Origin: Candidatus Melainabacteria bacterium
GTDB lineage: Bacteria; Cyanobacteriota; Vampirovibrionia; Obscuribacterales; Obscuribacteraceae
Length of the DNA: 64,000 nt
Direction of reading: 5' to 3'
Assembly (NCBI GenBank): GCA_003242885.1
Contig: QKMZ01000003.1
Coordinates: 558,001-622,000, forward strand
A program made the translations under genes and the position numbers. Of this stretch, positions 44,409 to 54,798 are shown piece after piece. The stretch's first letter is position 1; each line of letters starts with the position of its first letter. The notes under the pieces are model-generated. The model was given only the letters and a program-made list of their open reading frames with translations. It searched no databases and had not been told where the DNA came from.

Positions 44409-45827
44409 CTACAAACCCCTTTGCTCGAACTCCTGTTCGAGGTTTTCGCGTTCTGTTGTGTAGACGATCGTACTCGGTTGGTTGATCGAATGTGCCAATT
44501 CCCGTCTGAGCATGGCCCCGCCAGCCATGGTTTTCCTTAATTCGGCATCTGGTCGTTCGATCACTGCATAGGCTTTATGACGCGCGGCATTACGCCGTTC
44601 GATAAAGCGATTGGCACAGTAATTGAAGATTATGCGAAAGAAAGGTAGCGCAACGAAAATGACAGCATACGCGAGCAAACAATCGATGAGAGCAGCGTAT
44701 CTGTGCAACAACGCGGACGTGGCGATGTGCTTGTAGAGCCAGTAGCTGCCGCAGAGGTTAATCGCGGCAAGCGTGGTAACCCACAAACTGGACGACAGCG
44801 GAAATTGACTAAACTCCCAGTAACTCTCTTGCAAAAATGGCGGACGCTGCACCTTTTGCAGCGTAACCTTTTTATGTTCAAAAGGTAGATGCTGCTTTTC
44901 TCGCATCGCATCTTGCTGAGGTTTTATCACCATCTCATAATAGCGAGCACCAACATTGCTGCGGATTTTTCCTTCTGGTGTGTCATCAGCGCTAGGCAAA
45001 CTTAGAGTATCGAGAATCGCCGAAGACTGCTGCGCAAGGTCGGCAAAGACATAAACAATGCCACCGTTTTCAGTCACTTCTGGTCGTCCGTTGAAGCGAA
45101 CCAGTACTGGCAAAATTGAACTCTTCCCCCCTTCGAGAAGCGGCTTAACCTCTTCTTCCGTGACCACACCACCGTTATCGACAATTAGCTTTGCAATGTA
45201 CTGCCAACGTTGTTTTTCGATGTTTGAATTCGGATTACCATCACCAAAGAGAAAGGAAAATACTTCAAGAAAGAAGTTGGCTTTCTTCTCGTCGTTATAT
45301 TCAAGTTCGTACAGCTTCTCCTGGTGCGCTGGTCCGTAGCGCCAGGCAAAGCCATCACTTATCGACGCAATGTCAAAAAGTCCCACATCAGGCAAGCCGC
45401 CGAAGTCACTTCCGCCGCCATCACCACCACCTCCGGAATCGCCCAGAGCAGCCATAATAAGCGCGATAAATAAAACCACAATCACAAGCAGAGAGAACAC
45501 AAGCATAACGCCGAAAGAAACACGCAGCAAGAAAAAGCCTGCCTCGAACAAATAGATTGCCGCGGTGAGCATCGTCTTCTTCAGCTTATCCGCAAGATAT
45601 TTGTCCTGGAAGTTCGGAGCAAATTTGTACTGAATCTCGCCCCGATTGTTGACTATGAGTGCTCCGTCGGTGTCTGCAGCAACTTGATTGAGAAGCTGCA
45701 TTGTGCGTGCCAACGGCATACCTGTGCTCGCAGCAACCTGCGCGGCGGTGACGCTATGCTTGAGCGCTTGAATGGCTTTTATAACAGTTGATTTTTCCTT
45801 GCCTTGTGCAAGTTCAAGCTCGTTCAA
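44409..45827 (-). CDS. Multi-pass membrane protein resembling a cyanobacterial/plastid family
   Basis: Starts at a TTG with a weak ribosome-binding site. The N-terminal ~75 residues look like a winged-helix (ALKHSVTAAQVAASTGMPLARTMQLLNQVAAD). Membrane helices lie at about 85-128, then a Gly-rich linker. A soluble domain (about 195-270) has QRWQYIAKLIVDNGGVVTEEEV and PVLVRFNGRPEVTENGGIVYVF. Two further helices are near 345-410. The NGG and RFNGRPEV...GxIVYxF patterns remind me of a protein family shared by cyanobacteria and chloroplasts (At5g03900-like), of unclear function. This is recall, not a search result. Confidence 0.65.
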   Translation of the reverse strand: MNELELAQGKEKSTVIKAIQALKHSVTAAQVAASTGMPLARTMQLLNQVAADTDGALIVNNRGEIQYKFAPNFQDKYLADKLKKTMLTAAIYLFEAGFFLLRVSFGVMLVFSLLVIVVLFIALIMAALGDSGGGGDGGGSDFGGLPDVGLFDIASISDGFAWRYGPAHQEKLYELEYNDEKKANFFLEVFSFLFGDGNPNSNIEKQRWQYIAKLIVDNGGVVTEEEVKPLLEGGKSSILPVLVRFNGRPEVTENGGIVYVFADLAQQSSAILDTLSLPSADDTPEGKIRSNVGARYYEMVIKPQQDAMREKQHLPFEHKKVTLQKVQRPPFLQESYWEFSQFPLSSSLWVTTLAAINLCGSYWLYKHIATSALLHRYAALIDCLLAYAVIFVALPFFRIIFNYCANRFIERRNAARHKAYAVIERPDAELRKTMAGGAMLRRELAHSINQPSTIVYTTERENLEQEFEQRGL

Positions 45828-45862
45828 AATCGGCTCAACTGACTGACCAAACTTGTGCCCTT

Positions 45863-46588
45863 TTATATTGAACCTGGCATTTGCCCGGGAACCGCAACTT
45901 GCCCAGGTGCACCCATTTGTGCGTAGCCATTTTGTCCAGGTGTTTGCCCTGGCACAAAGTTTTGTCCACCCATTCCAGGCATTGAGTTAATTCCTCGACC
46001 AGCGTTACGCGCATACGCTGCGCCACCACCCATAGTGGTCATTCCTGGTGCAGAATTTGCCATACCAGCAGAGTTGCTGGTCGCGTTTCGCATAAAGCTG
46101 TCCATGTAGCCGGAATATTCTTTGGAATAATAGCCGCTGTTTCGAGTGAGCTTGCCACAGCAGTTTGAAGCGGGAAGTTTAATCGCCGACTGATTTCCGT
46201 TGTTGCCGCCATTTGAATAGCCGCCGCCATTTGAATATCCAGAGGAATTTCCATTAGCTCCGCCATTGGAATATCCGCTATGCCCCGCGGCGAAACCGAT
46301 TGCGGCTGGCTGACCCATGGTGGAGGCGGGTATTCCGGCTCCATTACGTCCCCAATTGCTCGGCGCATTGTGCGTGTAGCCTGAGCCGCTGGAGTTTCCG
46401 ACCATTCCAGGCGCCAGACCTGCATTCGAGCTTCCGCCCGAATCCGAAAACGAAGGCCCCGCCATGTCTTGAGCCAAAGCACTAGGCGTAGCGACTCCAA
46501 GAAGCAATGCCGGCAGAATCACTGCAAGAAGCAACGCTCCTACTAGTCTCGAGAGCTTAAGATGCCAACTCTGGTTTGGTTTTCGCAT
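45863..46588 (-). CDS. Exported Gly/Ser/Asn-rich protein
   Basis: Signal peptide about 1-40 (MRKPNQSWHLKLSRLVG... SALAQ). The mature part is rich in Gly, Ser, Asn and Met with GYSNGG repeats. A small ordered island at about 135-165 contains KLPASNCCGKLTRNSGYYSKEYSGYMD. The C-terminus is PGQ/PGM repeats. It lies 35 bp upstream of the membrane protein gene on the same strand and could be co-transcribed. Role unknown. Confidence 0.7.
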   Translation of the reverse strand: MRKPNQSWHLKLSRLVGALLLAVILPALLLGVATPSALAQDMAGPSFSDSGGSSNAGLAPGMVGNSSGSGYTHNAPSNWGRNGAGIPASTMGQPAAIGFAAGHSGYSNGGANGNSSGYSNGGGYSNGGNNGNQSAIKLPASNCCGKLTRNSGYYSKEYSGYMDSFMRNATSNSAGMANSAPGMTTMGGGAAYARNAGRGINSMPGMGGQNFVPGQTPGQNGYAQMGAPGQVAVPGQMPGSI

Positions 46589-46740
46589 TTAATGACCTAT
46601 GTCGCTAGCCTTCCGACACGCCGGGAGGTAGATGCTTCCTTTCGGGCTGGGAGCATCATAGAGGCATTATTGGAAAAGGTGTGAGGCGGTTTTTCCCACA
46701 CCCGAGCAAGTTTTATCTGGCAGCCCAAAGGCAAGCAGAG

Positions 46741-46974
46741 TTAGGGTTTTGGCAATTCAGGAATTTTACACCAGGTGTCTTTACCCGCTGTACATCTGAC
46801 ACAACGCTTGCGCGAGTCACTGAAGTGCGCGGCACAAACGTCGCTATTGCAGCCTTGGCAGTGTTTTTTAGCTACGCCAGGCGCAGAAGGCATTGGTATA
46901 AGTCCAGATTCCAAAGGTTTCCCGCAAATCGAACAGCAGTTCTTAAGAGTCGAGTCCGAAGGATTGGGGAGCAT
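46741..46974 (-). CDS. Small cysteine-rich zinc-binding-like protein
   Basis: 77 residues from ATG 46974, with GAGGG (46981-46985) upstream; this site and the cysteine spacing favour it over the longer open frame on the other strand. Cysteines are paired as CSIC, HCQGC-x3-DVC and RCVRC, plus one more near the end, enough for two zinc sites. No family name can be given. Confidence 0.65.
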   Translation of the reverse strand: MLPNPSDSTLKNCCSICGKPLESGLIPMPSAPGVAKKHCQGCNSDVCAAHFSDSRKRCVRCTAGKDTWCKIPELPKP

Positions 46975-47139
46975 CAATTTCCCTCACGTGTAATTGCCCA
47001 CTCCTCCATTCTAGACAGAGTCCGCTCAGTTCTAACGTGTGGAAGAGAGAATTCGGCTATGATTTCACCTTCTCGCGCCCCAAAAGGGCGGTGGGTTCGT
47101 AGATTCGCCGATTAGCGTTGTCGAGGTCATCTGTCTCCA

Positions 47140-48630
47140 ATGTCCAATAAGTACATACTCAGCATCGATCAAGGGACCACAAGTTGCAGAGCGATAGTCT
47201 TTGATCCGTCCGGCAGTGTTCTAGGTGTTGGGCAGAAAGAGTTTAAGCAGATATTTCCGAAGCCAAGTTGGGTTGAACATGACCCAGAAGAGATCGTGAC
47301 CACTCAGATTGAGTGCGTCAAAGAAGCGGTCAAAAACGCTCGAGTAAAACCTGCGGACATCGCCAGCATTGGTATCACCAACCAACGCGAAACAACGGTT
47401 GTTTGGAACAAAGAAACGGGCAAACCGGTATACAACGCAATCGTTTGGCAGTGCAGAAGAACAGCCGATATCGCGGAAAAGCTCAAAGAGAAACATGCAG
47501 ATCTAGTGCGTAGTAAAACGGGGCTTGTTCCTGACGCATATTTCTCAGGTCCGAAAATAAAGTGGATTTTGGACAACGTTGACGGTGCTAGGAAGCTCGC
47601 CGACGAAGGGAAATTGCTATTTGGAACGATCGACACCTGGTTGATCTGGAATCTCACGGAAGAAAAAAATCACTATACAGAACCCAGCAATGCGTCGCGC
47701 ACAATGCTCTACAACATCGAGAAGCTAGAGTGGGATGACGAGCTGCTGAAAATCATCGGCGTGCCAAAATCAATGATGCCGCAGGTGATACCATCCAACG
47801 GCGAGTTCGGCACAATCAAAAAAGAGTTAGTCGGTTTTTCGGCACCAATTTCTGCTGACTTGGGCGACCAGCAAGCGGCGTTGTTCGGGCAAGGATGTTT
47901 CGAGCCCGGCATGGCTAAGTGCACTTACGGCACGGGAAGCTTTCTGCTTGCAAATATCGGCAATACACCAAAACACACGACCGGTCTTCTTACGACAGTT
48001 GGATGGCAGCTAAAAGGCGAAAAGGCGGTTTATGCATTCGAAGGAGCTATCTTCGTGGCGGGGGCGGCGGTGCAGTGGCTGCGAGATGGGCTCGGCATCA
48101 TCGAATCGAGCGAAGAAACCGAAGCGCTGGCTATGTCACTCAAAGACAACGAAGGCGTCTACTTCGTCCCTGCGCTCGTCGGGCTCGGCTCCCCTTGGTG
48201 GAATTCAGATGTTCGAGGAACCATCGTCGGACTGACGAGAGGAAGCGGGCGTGCACACCTTGCACGCGCCGCACTTGAATCCATGGCATATCAAATCAGA
48301 GATGTTGCGGAAGATATGCGCAAAAACGGAATTCAAATCTCCGAGCTGCGTGTAGACGGTGGCGCTACAAAGAATGGGTTCATGATTCAATTTCAAGCCG
48401 ATATTCTCAACATTCCAGTAGTGCGCGCGGCTCAGGTCGAATCGACAGCCTGGGGGGTTGCGGCCTTAGCAGGTCTGAGCGCAGGCATCTTTAGCTCGTT
48501 GGATGAAATTCAGAGCCAGTGGCAGCAAGATGTAAAGGTCACACCGCAATCGGATCGGAAGCTCGAGTACAGCGGTTGGCAAAACGCGCTCAAGAGTGCA
48601 TTTGCAGGCACACACAGCAACGGTTCGTAA
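47140..48630 (+). CDS. glpK: Glycerol kinase
   Basis: Phosphorylates glycerol to glycerol-3-phosphate with ATP in the cytoplasm. 496 residues, standard length. Signatures include LSIDQGTTSCRAIVFD (phosphate 1), GITNQRETTVVWNKETGKPVYNAIVWQCRRT, TIDTWLIWNLT, DQQAALFGQGCFEPGMAKCTYGTGSFLL, and the C-terminal LRVDGGATKNGFMIQFQADI. No glpF or glpD lies next to it. The upstream 165 bp hold a CGCCC/GGGCG hairpin near 47079-47093 but no clear promoter. Confidence 0.97.
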   Translation: MSNKYILSIDQGTTSCRAIVFDPSGSVLGVGQKEFKQIFPKPSWVEHDPEEIVTTQIECVKEAVKNARVKPADIASIGITNQRETTVVWNKETGKPVYNAIVWQCRRTADIAEKLKEKHADLVRSKTGLVPDAYFSGPKIKWILDNVDGARKLADEGKLLFGTIDTWLIWNLTEEKNHYTEPSNASRTMLYNIEKLEWDDELLKIIGVPKSMMPQVIPSNGEFGTIKKELVGFSAPISADLGDQQAALFGQGCFEPGMAKCTYGTGSFLLANIGNTPKHTTGLLTTVGWQLKGEKAVYAFEGAIFVAGAAVQWLRDGLGIIESSEETEALAMSLKDNEGVYFVPALVGLGSPWWNSDVRGTIVGLTRGSGRAHLARAALESMAYQIRDVAEDMRKNGIQISELRVDGGATKNGFMIQFQADILNIPVVRAAQVESTAWGVAALAGLSAGIFSSLDEIQSQWQQDVKVTPQSDRKLEYSGWQNALKSAFAGTHSNGS

Positions 48631-48705
48631 ACAGAAGTAGAGCGTACGTTTAAGCGTTTCCACAGAGGCTCTGCAATCGTTTCCGGATGGGTATGCGGGC
48701 GTTTT

Positions 48706-48769
48706 CCTGATGGGACGCGAGGACTTTTCCGGCTGAAAAGCCGCGTGGCTTCACCATCAGGTGTCTTTT
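48706..48769 (+). terminator. Branched hairpin after glpK
   Basis: CCTGATGG (48706-48713) pairs with CCATCAGG (48754-48761), enclosing an inner CGGCT-GAAA-AGCCG hairpin. TGTCTTTT follows. It could end the glpK transcript or be a leader of the next gene. The T-run is interrupted, so confidence is moderate. Confidence 0.45.
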
Positions 48770-48838
48770 CACTAATGGAACAAGCGCCGGGGCGTGCTAT
48801 AAAAAACGCTGCCAAGACCGTCACAACCGTGAGTGTTT

Positions 48839-49408
48839 ATGAAAAGAATCTCTGTTATCGCAATCTCTTCGCTTCTCATTGCTGGATTTTGCCTTCCCGC
48901 GCATGCCCAAAAAGAACAGTACGGCAATAGCGGCACAATCACCGGTGACGATCCGAGATCATTCTTCGGCTCAGGCGCCAACATTGATCCTGACGCAATG
49001 GAAGACGCCAGCGTACCGGTAGACAGAGCTACTCACCTCGACCCCGAATATCCTGGTCAAAAACAGATTTACCCGACGGAAGGAACGCGAGGCGCATCGA
49101 CCTATCCCATCCAATTACCCAATCGTCCGAACGTAAGTCCGGGCACTCAAGCGAACAATGGGGGCGGAACACCGGCAGTCGATCCGAGAGCCCAAGACGC
49201 CTACAACTATGATATGGCGCAGGGCAACGGCAACAACCAAAACAACGGCAAGCAGCCGAAGCAAAAGCGCGTGGGTTTTCTTAAGTGGTACGCGCAATCA
49301 TGGAAGCACTTCTTCAAATCTTCCGGCAATATCTTAGGATTTCCGGTCGGCACCGATGATGACGGCACAGGCGACTTGAAGCCGCCGGACATGTACGGCA
49401 ACAACTAG
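48839..49408 (+). CDS. Exported protein of unknown function
   Basis: ATG 48839 gives a normal signal peptide (MKRISVIAISSLLIAG... PAHAQ); a GTG at 48833 would add two residues. The mature protein is about 165 residues, polar and probably mostly disordered, with Asn/Gly-rich stretches, PxYPGQKQIYPTEG, and a more ordered end (VGFLKWYAQSWKHFFKSSGNILGFPVG) containing an amphipathic helix. Its stop lies four bases before the start of the TPR gene, suggesting an operon. Confidence 0.7.
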   Translation: MKRISVIAISSLLIAGFCLPAHAQKEQYGNSGTITGDDPRSFFGSGANIDPDAMEDASVPVDRATHLDPEYPGQKQIYPTEGTRGASTYPIQLPNRPNVSPGTQANNGGGTPAVDPRAQDAYNYDMAQGNGNNQNNGKQPKQKRVGFLKWYAQSWKHFFKSSGNILGFPVGTDDDGTGDLKPPDMYGNN

Positions 49409-49412
49409 GAAA

Positions 49413-51356
49413 GTGTGTTTTTTCGGCAGAAGTCTGCTCGCGTTCTTTCTTGCGTTGTGCTTGAATTGCGCTTCCCCTGCGACAGGTTCAACAAGTGAAT
49501 CCGCTCACGTCGAGAGCCAGAATGCCTCGGCAGGTGACTGGTATTGGCGCGGGATCAGGTCTTTAGAGCAGCGTCGATATCAACAAGCAATTAGCGACTT
49601 CACAAAATCTCTCAGCCTAATGGATGAAACCAAATATGGTGATTTCCAATTAGCGTCCAGACGGGCGGCTCAATCAAAGTCGATACAAGACATCGACTTT
49701 GTTGCAGATCAAACTTACAGCATTGCTATCTGCTACAACTCTAGGGGCACCGCATATGGGACCATAGGCAATATTTCCCAGGCGATGCTGGACTTCGACA
49801 AAGCACTCAAAGCGTATCCACGCTTTGGAAAAGCGGCTTGTAATCGCGGTAATGGCTATATGACCTTAGGCAAGGCTGAACTTGCACTAAGAGATTTCGA
49901 CCTGGCAACACAATTCTCTCCCGACTTAATTGAACCATTTAAGAATAGAGCCAAACTCTACAAAGCGAAGAAACAATTTGATTTAGCACAAAAGCAATTA
50001 GAGCTTGCTAGAAAAATGCCTCAACCGGATGAGAGCTTTGACACCGCATTCCACTCATTCGTAGGGGACCTTGTTCGTAAAGCAATTTCCATTTCCCCCA
50101 AAAACCCATACTTGATCAATGCACTGGGTGCTAGCAAAACAAAAAAAAGTGAGCAGAAATCAGCAATCAAAGATTTCCAGCGTGCAAGGTCGATTGATCC
50201 CAACTTATGGATAGCATATCAAAATGAAGTCAAATCGCTCTTTCAAATCGGCAACGAACCTGAGGCGTTCCGAGTACTAAAACTGACTGGTGCCAAATTT
50301 ACTAAAGATGCAAATCTCAATGATTGGATTGCACGCCAATTCATCGAACATCATAAATACAAAGAAGCACTTCAATACTCAAATATAGCGCTCAAAATAA
50401 ATCCGCGCTTTCCTTGCGCTTTGACAAACCGTGCAGTTGCGTATTTCGGTTTGGGCAAACACAGTAAAGAAGCAATCAGCGATTGCGACAAAGCAATTGC
50501 GATCGACGCTAGGTACGCCAATGCCTATGCCACCAAGAGCGCAGCACTGCTTGATTTTAACAAGTACAAAGAATGCATTGAAGTTGCGACAAAAGCAATT
50601 TCGTTCGATTCAAAATCCAAGGACGCATACCATAATCGTGGCGTAGCCTATATGAAGCTAAAACTTTGGGACAAGGCCGACCAAGATTTAGAAAGGGCAA
50701 TCGAACTCACACCAGAAGACACTTTTACCCGCAAATATAGCAGCGAGGTTGCAGCTCACCGAGGCAATATGGAACTTATGCTTGCCGACCGCGCCGTAGG
50801 AAAGTCCTCAAAAGAAGCAGCTCGCGCAATCAAGAGAGAAGAGATGGAGAAGGAAGCGTCTTCATACTCCAGTGTGATTGCGGTCGCTCCAACAATACCC
50901 GCACCTTATTACGACCGCGCGCTAATTTCAATCGCTTCAAACAAACTTGAACAAGCTTCTAAAGACCTTACAAGATTTCTCTATCTGACGAAGTGGCAAG
51001 GAAAAACATCAGCTCTTGCTGCATCATTGCTCACCCTCGTTTTTCGCGATATGGGTGATGATAAGCGCGCAAACGAAGTGCTTAAGCTCGCTGAGTCAAG
51101 CTTGGATAGGCAAAATCGGGTGCCAATCCTGAGCTTTCTGTTGGGGAAAATCGATGAGCAAACTCTGATAAAGAACGAATACAGCAAAGCTGAGAAAACC
51201 CGCAATCTCCTCTTCTACGCTATGGTGCTCGTGCAGAAGGGAAACCTAACCAAGGCGCGAAGCATCCTGGAAGAGTTGAAGCGTGACGGAGACTCTGAAA
51301 TTGACGAATTTATACTGTTGCCGGTTTATCTAAAAAAAGCGAGCAATACAAAGTGA
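49413..51356 (+). CDS. Exported TPR protein, paralogue of 51500-53440
   Basis: Starts at a GTG shortly after the previous stop, with AGGAAA just upstream. Signal peptide (LLAFFLALCLNCASPATGS). About twelve TPR units fill the rest, e.g. AISDFTKSLSL, GNISQAMLDFDKALKAYPRFGKAACNRGNGYMTLGKAELALRDFDLA and DAYHNRGVAYMKLKLWDKADQDLERAIELTPED. The C-terminal ~130 residues ([31 protein letters not shown]) match the second TPR gene. Likely an extracytoplasmic scaffold. Confidence 0.85.
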   Translation: MCFFGRSLLAFFLALCLNCASPATGSTSESAHVESQNASAGDWYWRGIRSLEQRRYQQAISDFTKSLSLMDETKYGDFQLASRRAAQSKSIQDIDFVADQTYSIAICYNSRGTAYGTIGNISQAMLDFDKALKAYPRFGKAACNRGNGYMTLGKAELALRDFDLATQFSPDLIEPFKNRAKLYKAKKQFDLAQKQLELARKMPQPDESFDTAFHSFVGDLVRKAISISPKNPYLINALGASKTKKSEQKSAIKDFQRARSIDPNLWIAYQNEVKSLFQIGNEPEAFRVLKLTGAKFTKDANLNDWIARQFIEHHKYKEALQYSNIALKINPRFPCALTNRAVAYFGLGKHSKEAISDCDKAIAIDARYANAYATKSAALLDFNKYKECIEVATKAISFDSKSKDAYHNRGVAYMKLKLWDKADQDLERAIELTPEDTFTRKYSSEVAAHRGNMELMLADRAVGKSSKEAARAIKREEMEKEASSYSSVIAVAPTIPAPYYDRALISIASNKLEQASKDLTRFLYLTKWQGKTSALAASLLTLVFRDMGDDKRANEVLKLAESSLDRQNRVPILSFLLGKIDEQTLIKNEYSKAEKTRNLLFYAMVLVQKGNLTKARSILEELKRDGDSEIDEFILLPVYLKKASNTK

Positions 51357-51499
51357 AACGACATAGTCATCAACTGCTTCATTTAAGCCGCGTTTTACTT
51401 ACAATCAGGCATTTACCAGGCAGACCACTAGAACTCTTGCGACAGGGTGTACAGTAAGAAGATAAACTCGAAAAATCCTGTCGGCGCCGTCAAAAAGAA

Positions 51500-53440
51500 T
51501 TGACCAAATTCCCTAAGCCAACCAAATACGTCATTTCATTCATTGCATTAGCAGCGGTATCAATGTCGGTGACCGCAACAGCAGAAGAAAAGTTTTGGCT
51601 GGGCGATGGAATAAGGCTCTTAGAAGCTCGAAAATTCGCAGAGGCTCTGATTCCTCTCACCAAAGCAATTAAGCAATCATCAAATAGTTGGAGTAGTGAC
51701 TACCACAATACTCTTGTGGTCATGACGAAAGTAAAAACTCCGGACCAATACTTCGAGATCAAAAACCATCACATGTATGTCATCAATGCATGCACCGCGA
51801 GAGGCGTTGCGCATGGCAGCCTTGGTCAAGATCAAAAAGCAATTGAAGACTTCAATCTGGCAATAAAGGCTTTTACTGTATCGCCAAAGGCCAAGTGTAA
51901 TCGAGGTCGTGTATATCTCCGCCAAGGAAAGCCTGAGCTGGCGCTAAAAGACTTCAATGAGGCCATTCAACAAACCACCCATCTGGCCGAAGCTTATGCG
52001 GGAAGAGCAAAAGCATATCAAATGCTAGGGCAGCCACAGAGAGCGGAAGGGGATCTAAGGCGAGCAAATATTGTCCGCAGTGATCCTGAAAATGAGTTTG
52101 TCGAAACTACTTTTCATAGAGACCGGCTAGTCGATGACGCGCTCAGAATGAACCCCAGGAATCCCGTGCTCCTCACGGAGAAGGGCATGGAATGTCTCAA
52201 TTCGAATAGGCTAGACAAAGGCATCGAGTATTTCAAACAAGCAATAGCAATAGACCCTTCGCTTTTCGAAGCCTACGGAGGAATGGCTGACTGCTATTTG
52301 AATCAAGAGAATTATGACGCGGCTCTCGTAATGGCGAAAAAACAAGAGCAAATGAAGCCTGGCAATAGTAGAGCCCTTATGAGAATGGGGCTAATTTACA
52401 TAAACTCCAAACGCCTAAAGGAAGGTGCGCCATATTTGAAACGCATTCTTCAATTGCCAGCAAAAACCGCGGAGGAATACAGATTTAGAGGGCTTTGCTA
52501 TATCGGATTAGAAAAACCTAGAGAGGCACTTCTCGAGTTGGAAAAATCCGTCAAACTCAACGACAAAAATCCGCATGCTTGGGACGATATGGGTATGTGC
52601 CTGCACGACTTAAAACGCTACAGTGAAGCAATCAAAGCCGAGAACAAAGCAGTTAGTGTGGATCCAAATTACGCGACGGGGTACGTGCATCGCGCGCAGA
52701 TTTATGCGAAATTACACAGCCTGGAAGCCGCTGAGGCAGACCTGGATAGAGCACTTGCGTTGGCACCGAAGGACAAGTCCATTTATAGAATTAAAAGTGC
52801 CGTTGAGGCGATGCGAGGCAATCTAGAGTTGAGTTTTGCAGATGGGCAGACGGGCAACAGCGTTCAGCGTGCGACGCGCGCCATAACAAAGGAAGAGCTC
52901 ATTAAGGAGAGCGCGCGTTACAGCAAAATCATATCGACCATTCCGTCTCAATCTGCTCCGTATTATGACCGAGCCTTGCTCAGAATTGCGCTTGAAAATT
53001 TGCCGGGTGGCATCGAAGACCTCCGCAGCTTTTTGAGACTATCGAAATGGGTAGGACGCTCGTCGTCTTATGCCGCGAGCTTGTTGGTTCTTACCCTTCG
53101 AGAAAATGGACAACCAAAAGAAGCAGAGGAGATTTTGAAGATCGCAGAAAAGCGCATGAACCCTTCGAATACGGTTCCTATTCTCGAATTCTTGCTGGGG
53201 AAAAAACAGCAAGAGGCAATGCTTAAAGCCTCAGCCAATGGCAACACAGAAACACGTGATCGTCTTTTCCTTGGCATTCATTTGCTGCAAAACAAAAAAA
53301 TCGCAGAGGCGAAAACTCAATTTGATTGGGTGCAGAAAAGAGGAGACCAGAACATAGATGAATACGTTCTGGTCTCAGTTTACTGTCAAAAACTAGGGCT
53401 TATTCCCAAGAAAGAGCGCCGCCAGTCTGATAGTCGATAA
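51500..53440 (+). CDS. Exported TPR protein, paralogue of 49413-51356
   Basis: Starts at a TTG; signal peptide [22 protein letters not shown]. It has about the same length (646) and repeat layout as the previous gene, including the shared C-terminal [34 protein letters not shown] and ILEFLLGK stretches, so the two arose by tandem duplication. The 143 bp between them show nothing clear. Its last 41 bases overlap the end of nrdB on the opposite strand. Confidence 0.85.
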   Translation: MTKFPKPTKYVISFIALAAVSMSVTATAEEKFWLGDGIRLLEARKFAEALIPLTKAIKQSSNSWSSDYHNTLVVMTKVKTPDQYFEIKNHHMYVINACTARGVAHGSLGQDQKAIEDFNLAIKAFTVSPKAKCNRGRVYLRQGKPELALKDFNEAIQQTTHLAEAYAGRAKAYQMLGQPQRAEGDLRRANIVRSDPENEFVETTFHRDRLVDDALRMNPRNPVLLTEKGMECLNSNRLDKGIEYFKQAIAIDPSLFEAYGGMADCYLNQENYDAALVMAKKQEQMKPGNSRALMRMGLIYINSKRLKEGAPYLKRILQLPAKTAEEYRFRGLCYIGLEKPREALLELEKSVKLNDKNPHAWDDMGMCLHDLKRYSEAIKAENKAVSVDPNYATGYVHRAQIYAKLHSLEAAEADLDRALALAPKDKSIYRIKSAVEAMRGNLELSFADGQTGNSVQRATRAITKEELIKESARYSKIISTIPSQSAPYYDRALLRIALENLPGGIEDLRSFLRLSKWVGRSSSYAASLLVLTLRENGQPKEAEEILKIAEKRMNPSNTVPILEFLLGKKQQEAMLKASANGNTETRDRLFLGIHLLQNKKIAEAKTQFDWVQKRGDQNIDEYVLVSVYCQKLGLIPKKERRQSDSR

Positions 53441-54755
53441 CGCGGGTTTCGAAGAAGTTTTTCTCTTTCTTCAAATCGAGCATTTCGCTCATCCACGGGA
53501 ATGGATTTTTCGCGCTGTCGTATTTTCCGGGCAATCCGATTTGCTTCATACGTCTGTTTGCAATGAAGCGCAGGTACTCAGAGAACATTCCTGCATTGAG
53601 TCCGAGAACTCCGCGCGGCATGGTGTCAACAGCGTATCTGTATTCGAGCTCCAGTCCTTGATCGAAAAGTTCGACGATTTCTTTCTCGAACTCGGGTGTC
53701 CACAAATGCGGATTTTCGAGTCTGATCTGGTTAATCAGGTCGACACCGAAATTGAGGTGCATCGATTCGTCACGCAAGATGTATTGGAATTGCTCTGAAG
53801 CGCCAGTCATCTTGTTTTGGCGACCGAATGAGAGCATTTGGACGAAGCCAACGTAGAAGAACAAGCCTTCCATAATTCCGTAGTAGCCGATCAAGTTGCG
53901 CAAGAAGCGTTGATCTGTCTCCGGGGTTCCGGTGTGGAAATTAGGATCAGCCAACTCTTGTGTGAACTGCAGCTCGAATGCATCTTTATCGTGGATGACC
54001 GGCACTTCGCGGTACATGTTGAAGATTTCGCCTTCGTCGAGACCAAGGCTTTCAATCACGTACTGATATGCGTGAGTGTGTACGGCTTCTTCGAATGATT
54101 GACGCAAAAGGTACTGGCGGCACTCAGGATTGGTGATGTGGCGGTAGATTGCCAATACCAAGTTGTTTGCGACCAAAGAATCTGCGGTCGAGAAAAATCC
54201 GAGGTTGCGTTTGACAATCAAACGTTCGTCATCGCTCAGACCATTCGGGTCTTTCCACAGTGCAATGTCACGGGCCATGCTGATTTCTTGCGGCATCCAG
54301 TGGTTTGCACAAGAATCCATGTACTTCTTCCAGGCCCATTCATATTTGAAAGGAACGAGCTGGTTGAGATCGGCGCGGCAATTGATAATGCGCTTATCAT
54401 CAACTCTCAAACGCTTGGCGTTGAAAGCGATGGTTTCCAATCCAGTAACGCCCGAACCTTGTGCTTCTTCTGGAGCAAAGCTGATCGAGTTAACTTGCTG
54501 AGGTTGAGTCTGAGGCTTTGCTGCATCTGCTACCTGCGTTGCGACTTGCGGCTGCGCGATGGTTTGCGCTTGGGTCATCGCACTAACTGGAGCGTGTTGA
54601 ACCGGTTGGCTTTGTTGTACTTGTGGTGCTTGCTGAACCGGCTGGGCAGGCTGGGCCTGTTGCACTGGCTTTGCTTCAGATTGCACGGGCTTTGCAGCAA
54701 GTGCATCTGTTTTTTGTTGATCTGGCGGGGTGAAATCGTCATCAAATGACAGCAT
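53400..54755 (-). CDS. nrdB: Class Ia ribonucleotide reductase, beta subunit
   Basis: Carries the diiron-tyrosyl radical used by NrdA. Metal ligands fit: Asp192 (FFSTADS), Glu223 and His226 (FEEAVH), Glu296 (GIMEGLFF), Glu330 and His333 (RDESMH). The radical Tyr appears as Tyr230 (THAY). The C-terminal tail ends [19 protein letters not shown], with the Tyr used in radical transfer. The first ~100 residues are a Pro/Gln/Ala-rich disordered extension (repeats of QPVQQA type), absent in standard NrdB. It follows nrdA by 43 bp in one operon and overlaps the convergent TPR gene by 41 bases. Confidence 0.95.
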   Translation of the reverse strand: MLSFDDDFTPPDQQKTDALAAKPVQSEAKPVQQAQPAQPVQQAPQVQQSQPVQHAPVSAMTQAQTIAQPQVATQVADAAKPQTQPQQVNSISFAPEEAQGSGVTGLETIAFNAKRLRVDDKRIINCRADLNQLVPFKYEWAWKKYMDSCANHWMPQEISMARDIALWKDPNGLSDDERLIVKRNLGFFSTADSLVANNLVLAIYRHITNPECRQYLLRQSFEEAVHTHAYQYVIESLGLDEGEIFNMYREVPVIHDKDAFELQFTQELADPNFHTGTPETDQRFLRNLIGYYGIMEGLFFYVGFVQMLSFGRQNKMTGASEQFQYILRDESMHLNFGVDLINQIRLENPHLWTPEFEKEIVELFDQGLELEYRYAVDTMPRGVLGLNAGMFSEYLRFIANRRMKQIGLPGKYDSAKNPFPWMSEMLDLKKEKNFFETRVIDYQTGGALSWE

Positions 54756-54798
54756 TAGGGGTCCTCAGCATTAAGGGGTTTCTACAAGTACTCGGTTT

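Noticed and set aside
46681..47115. Plus-strand frame of 144 codons before glpK
   Set aside because: Arg/Ser-rich with no domain pattern, and it overlaps the better supported cysteine-rich minus-strand gene.
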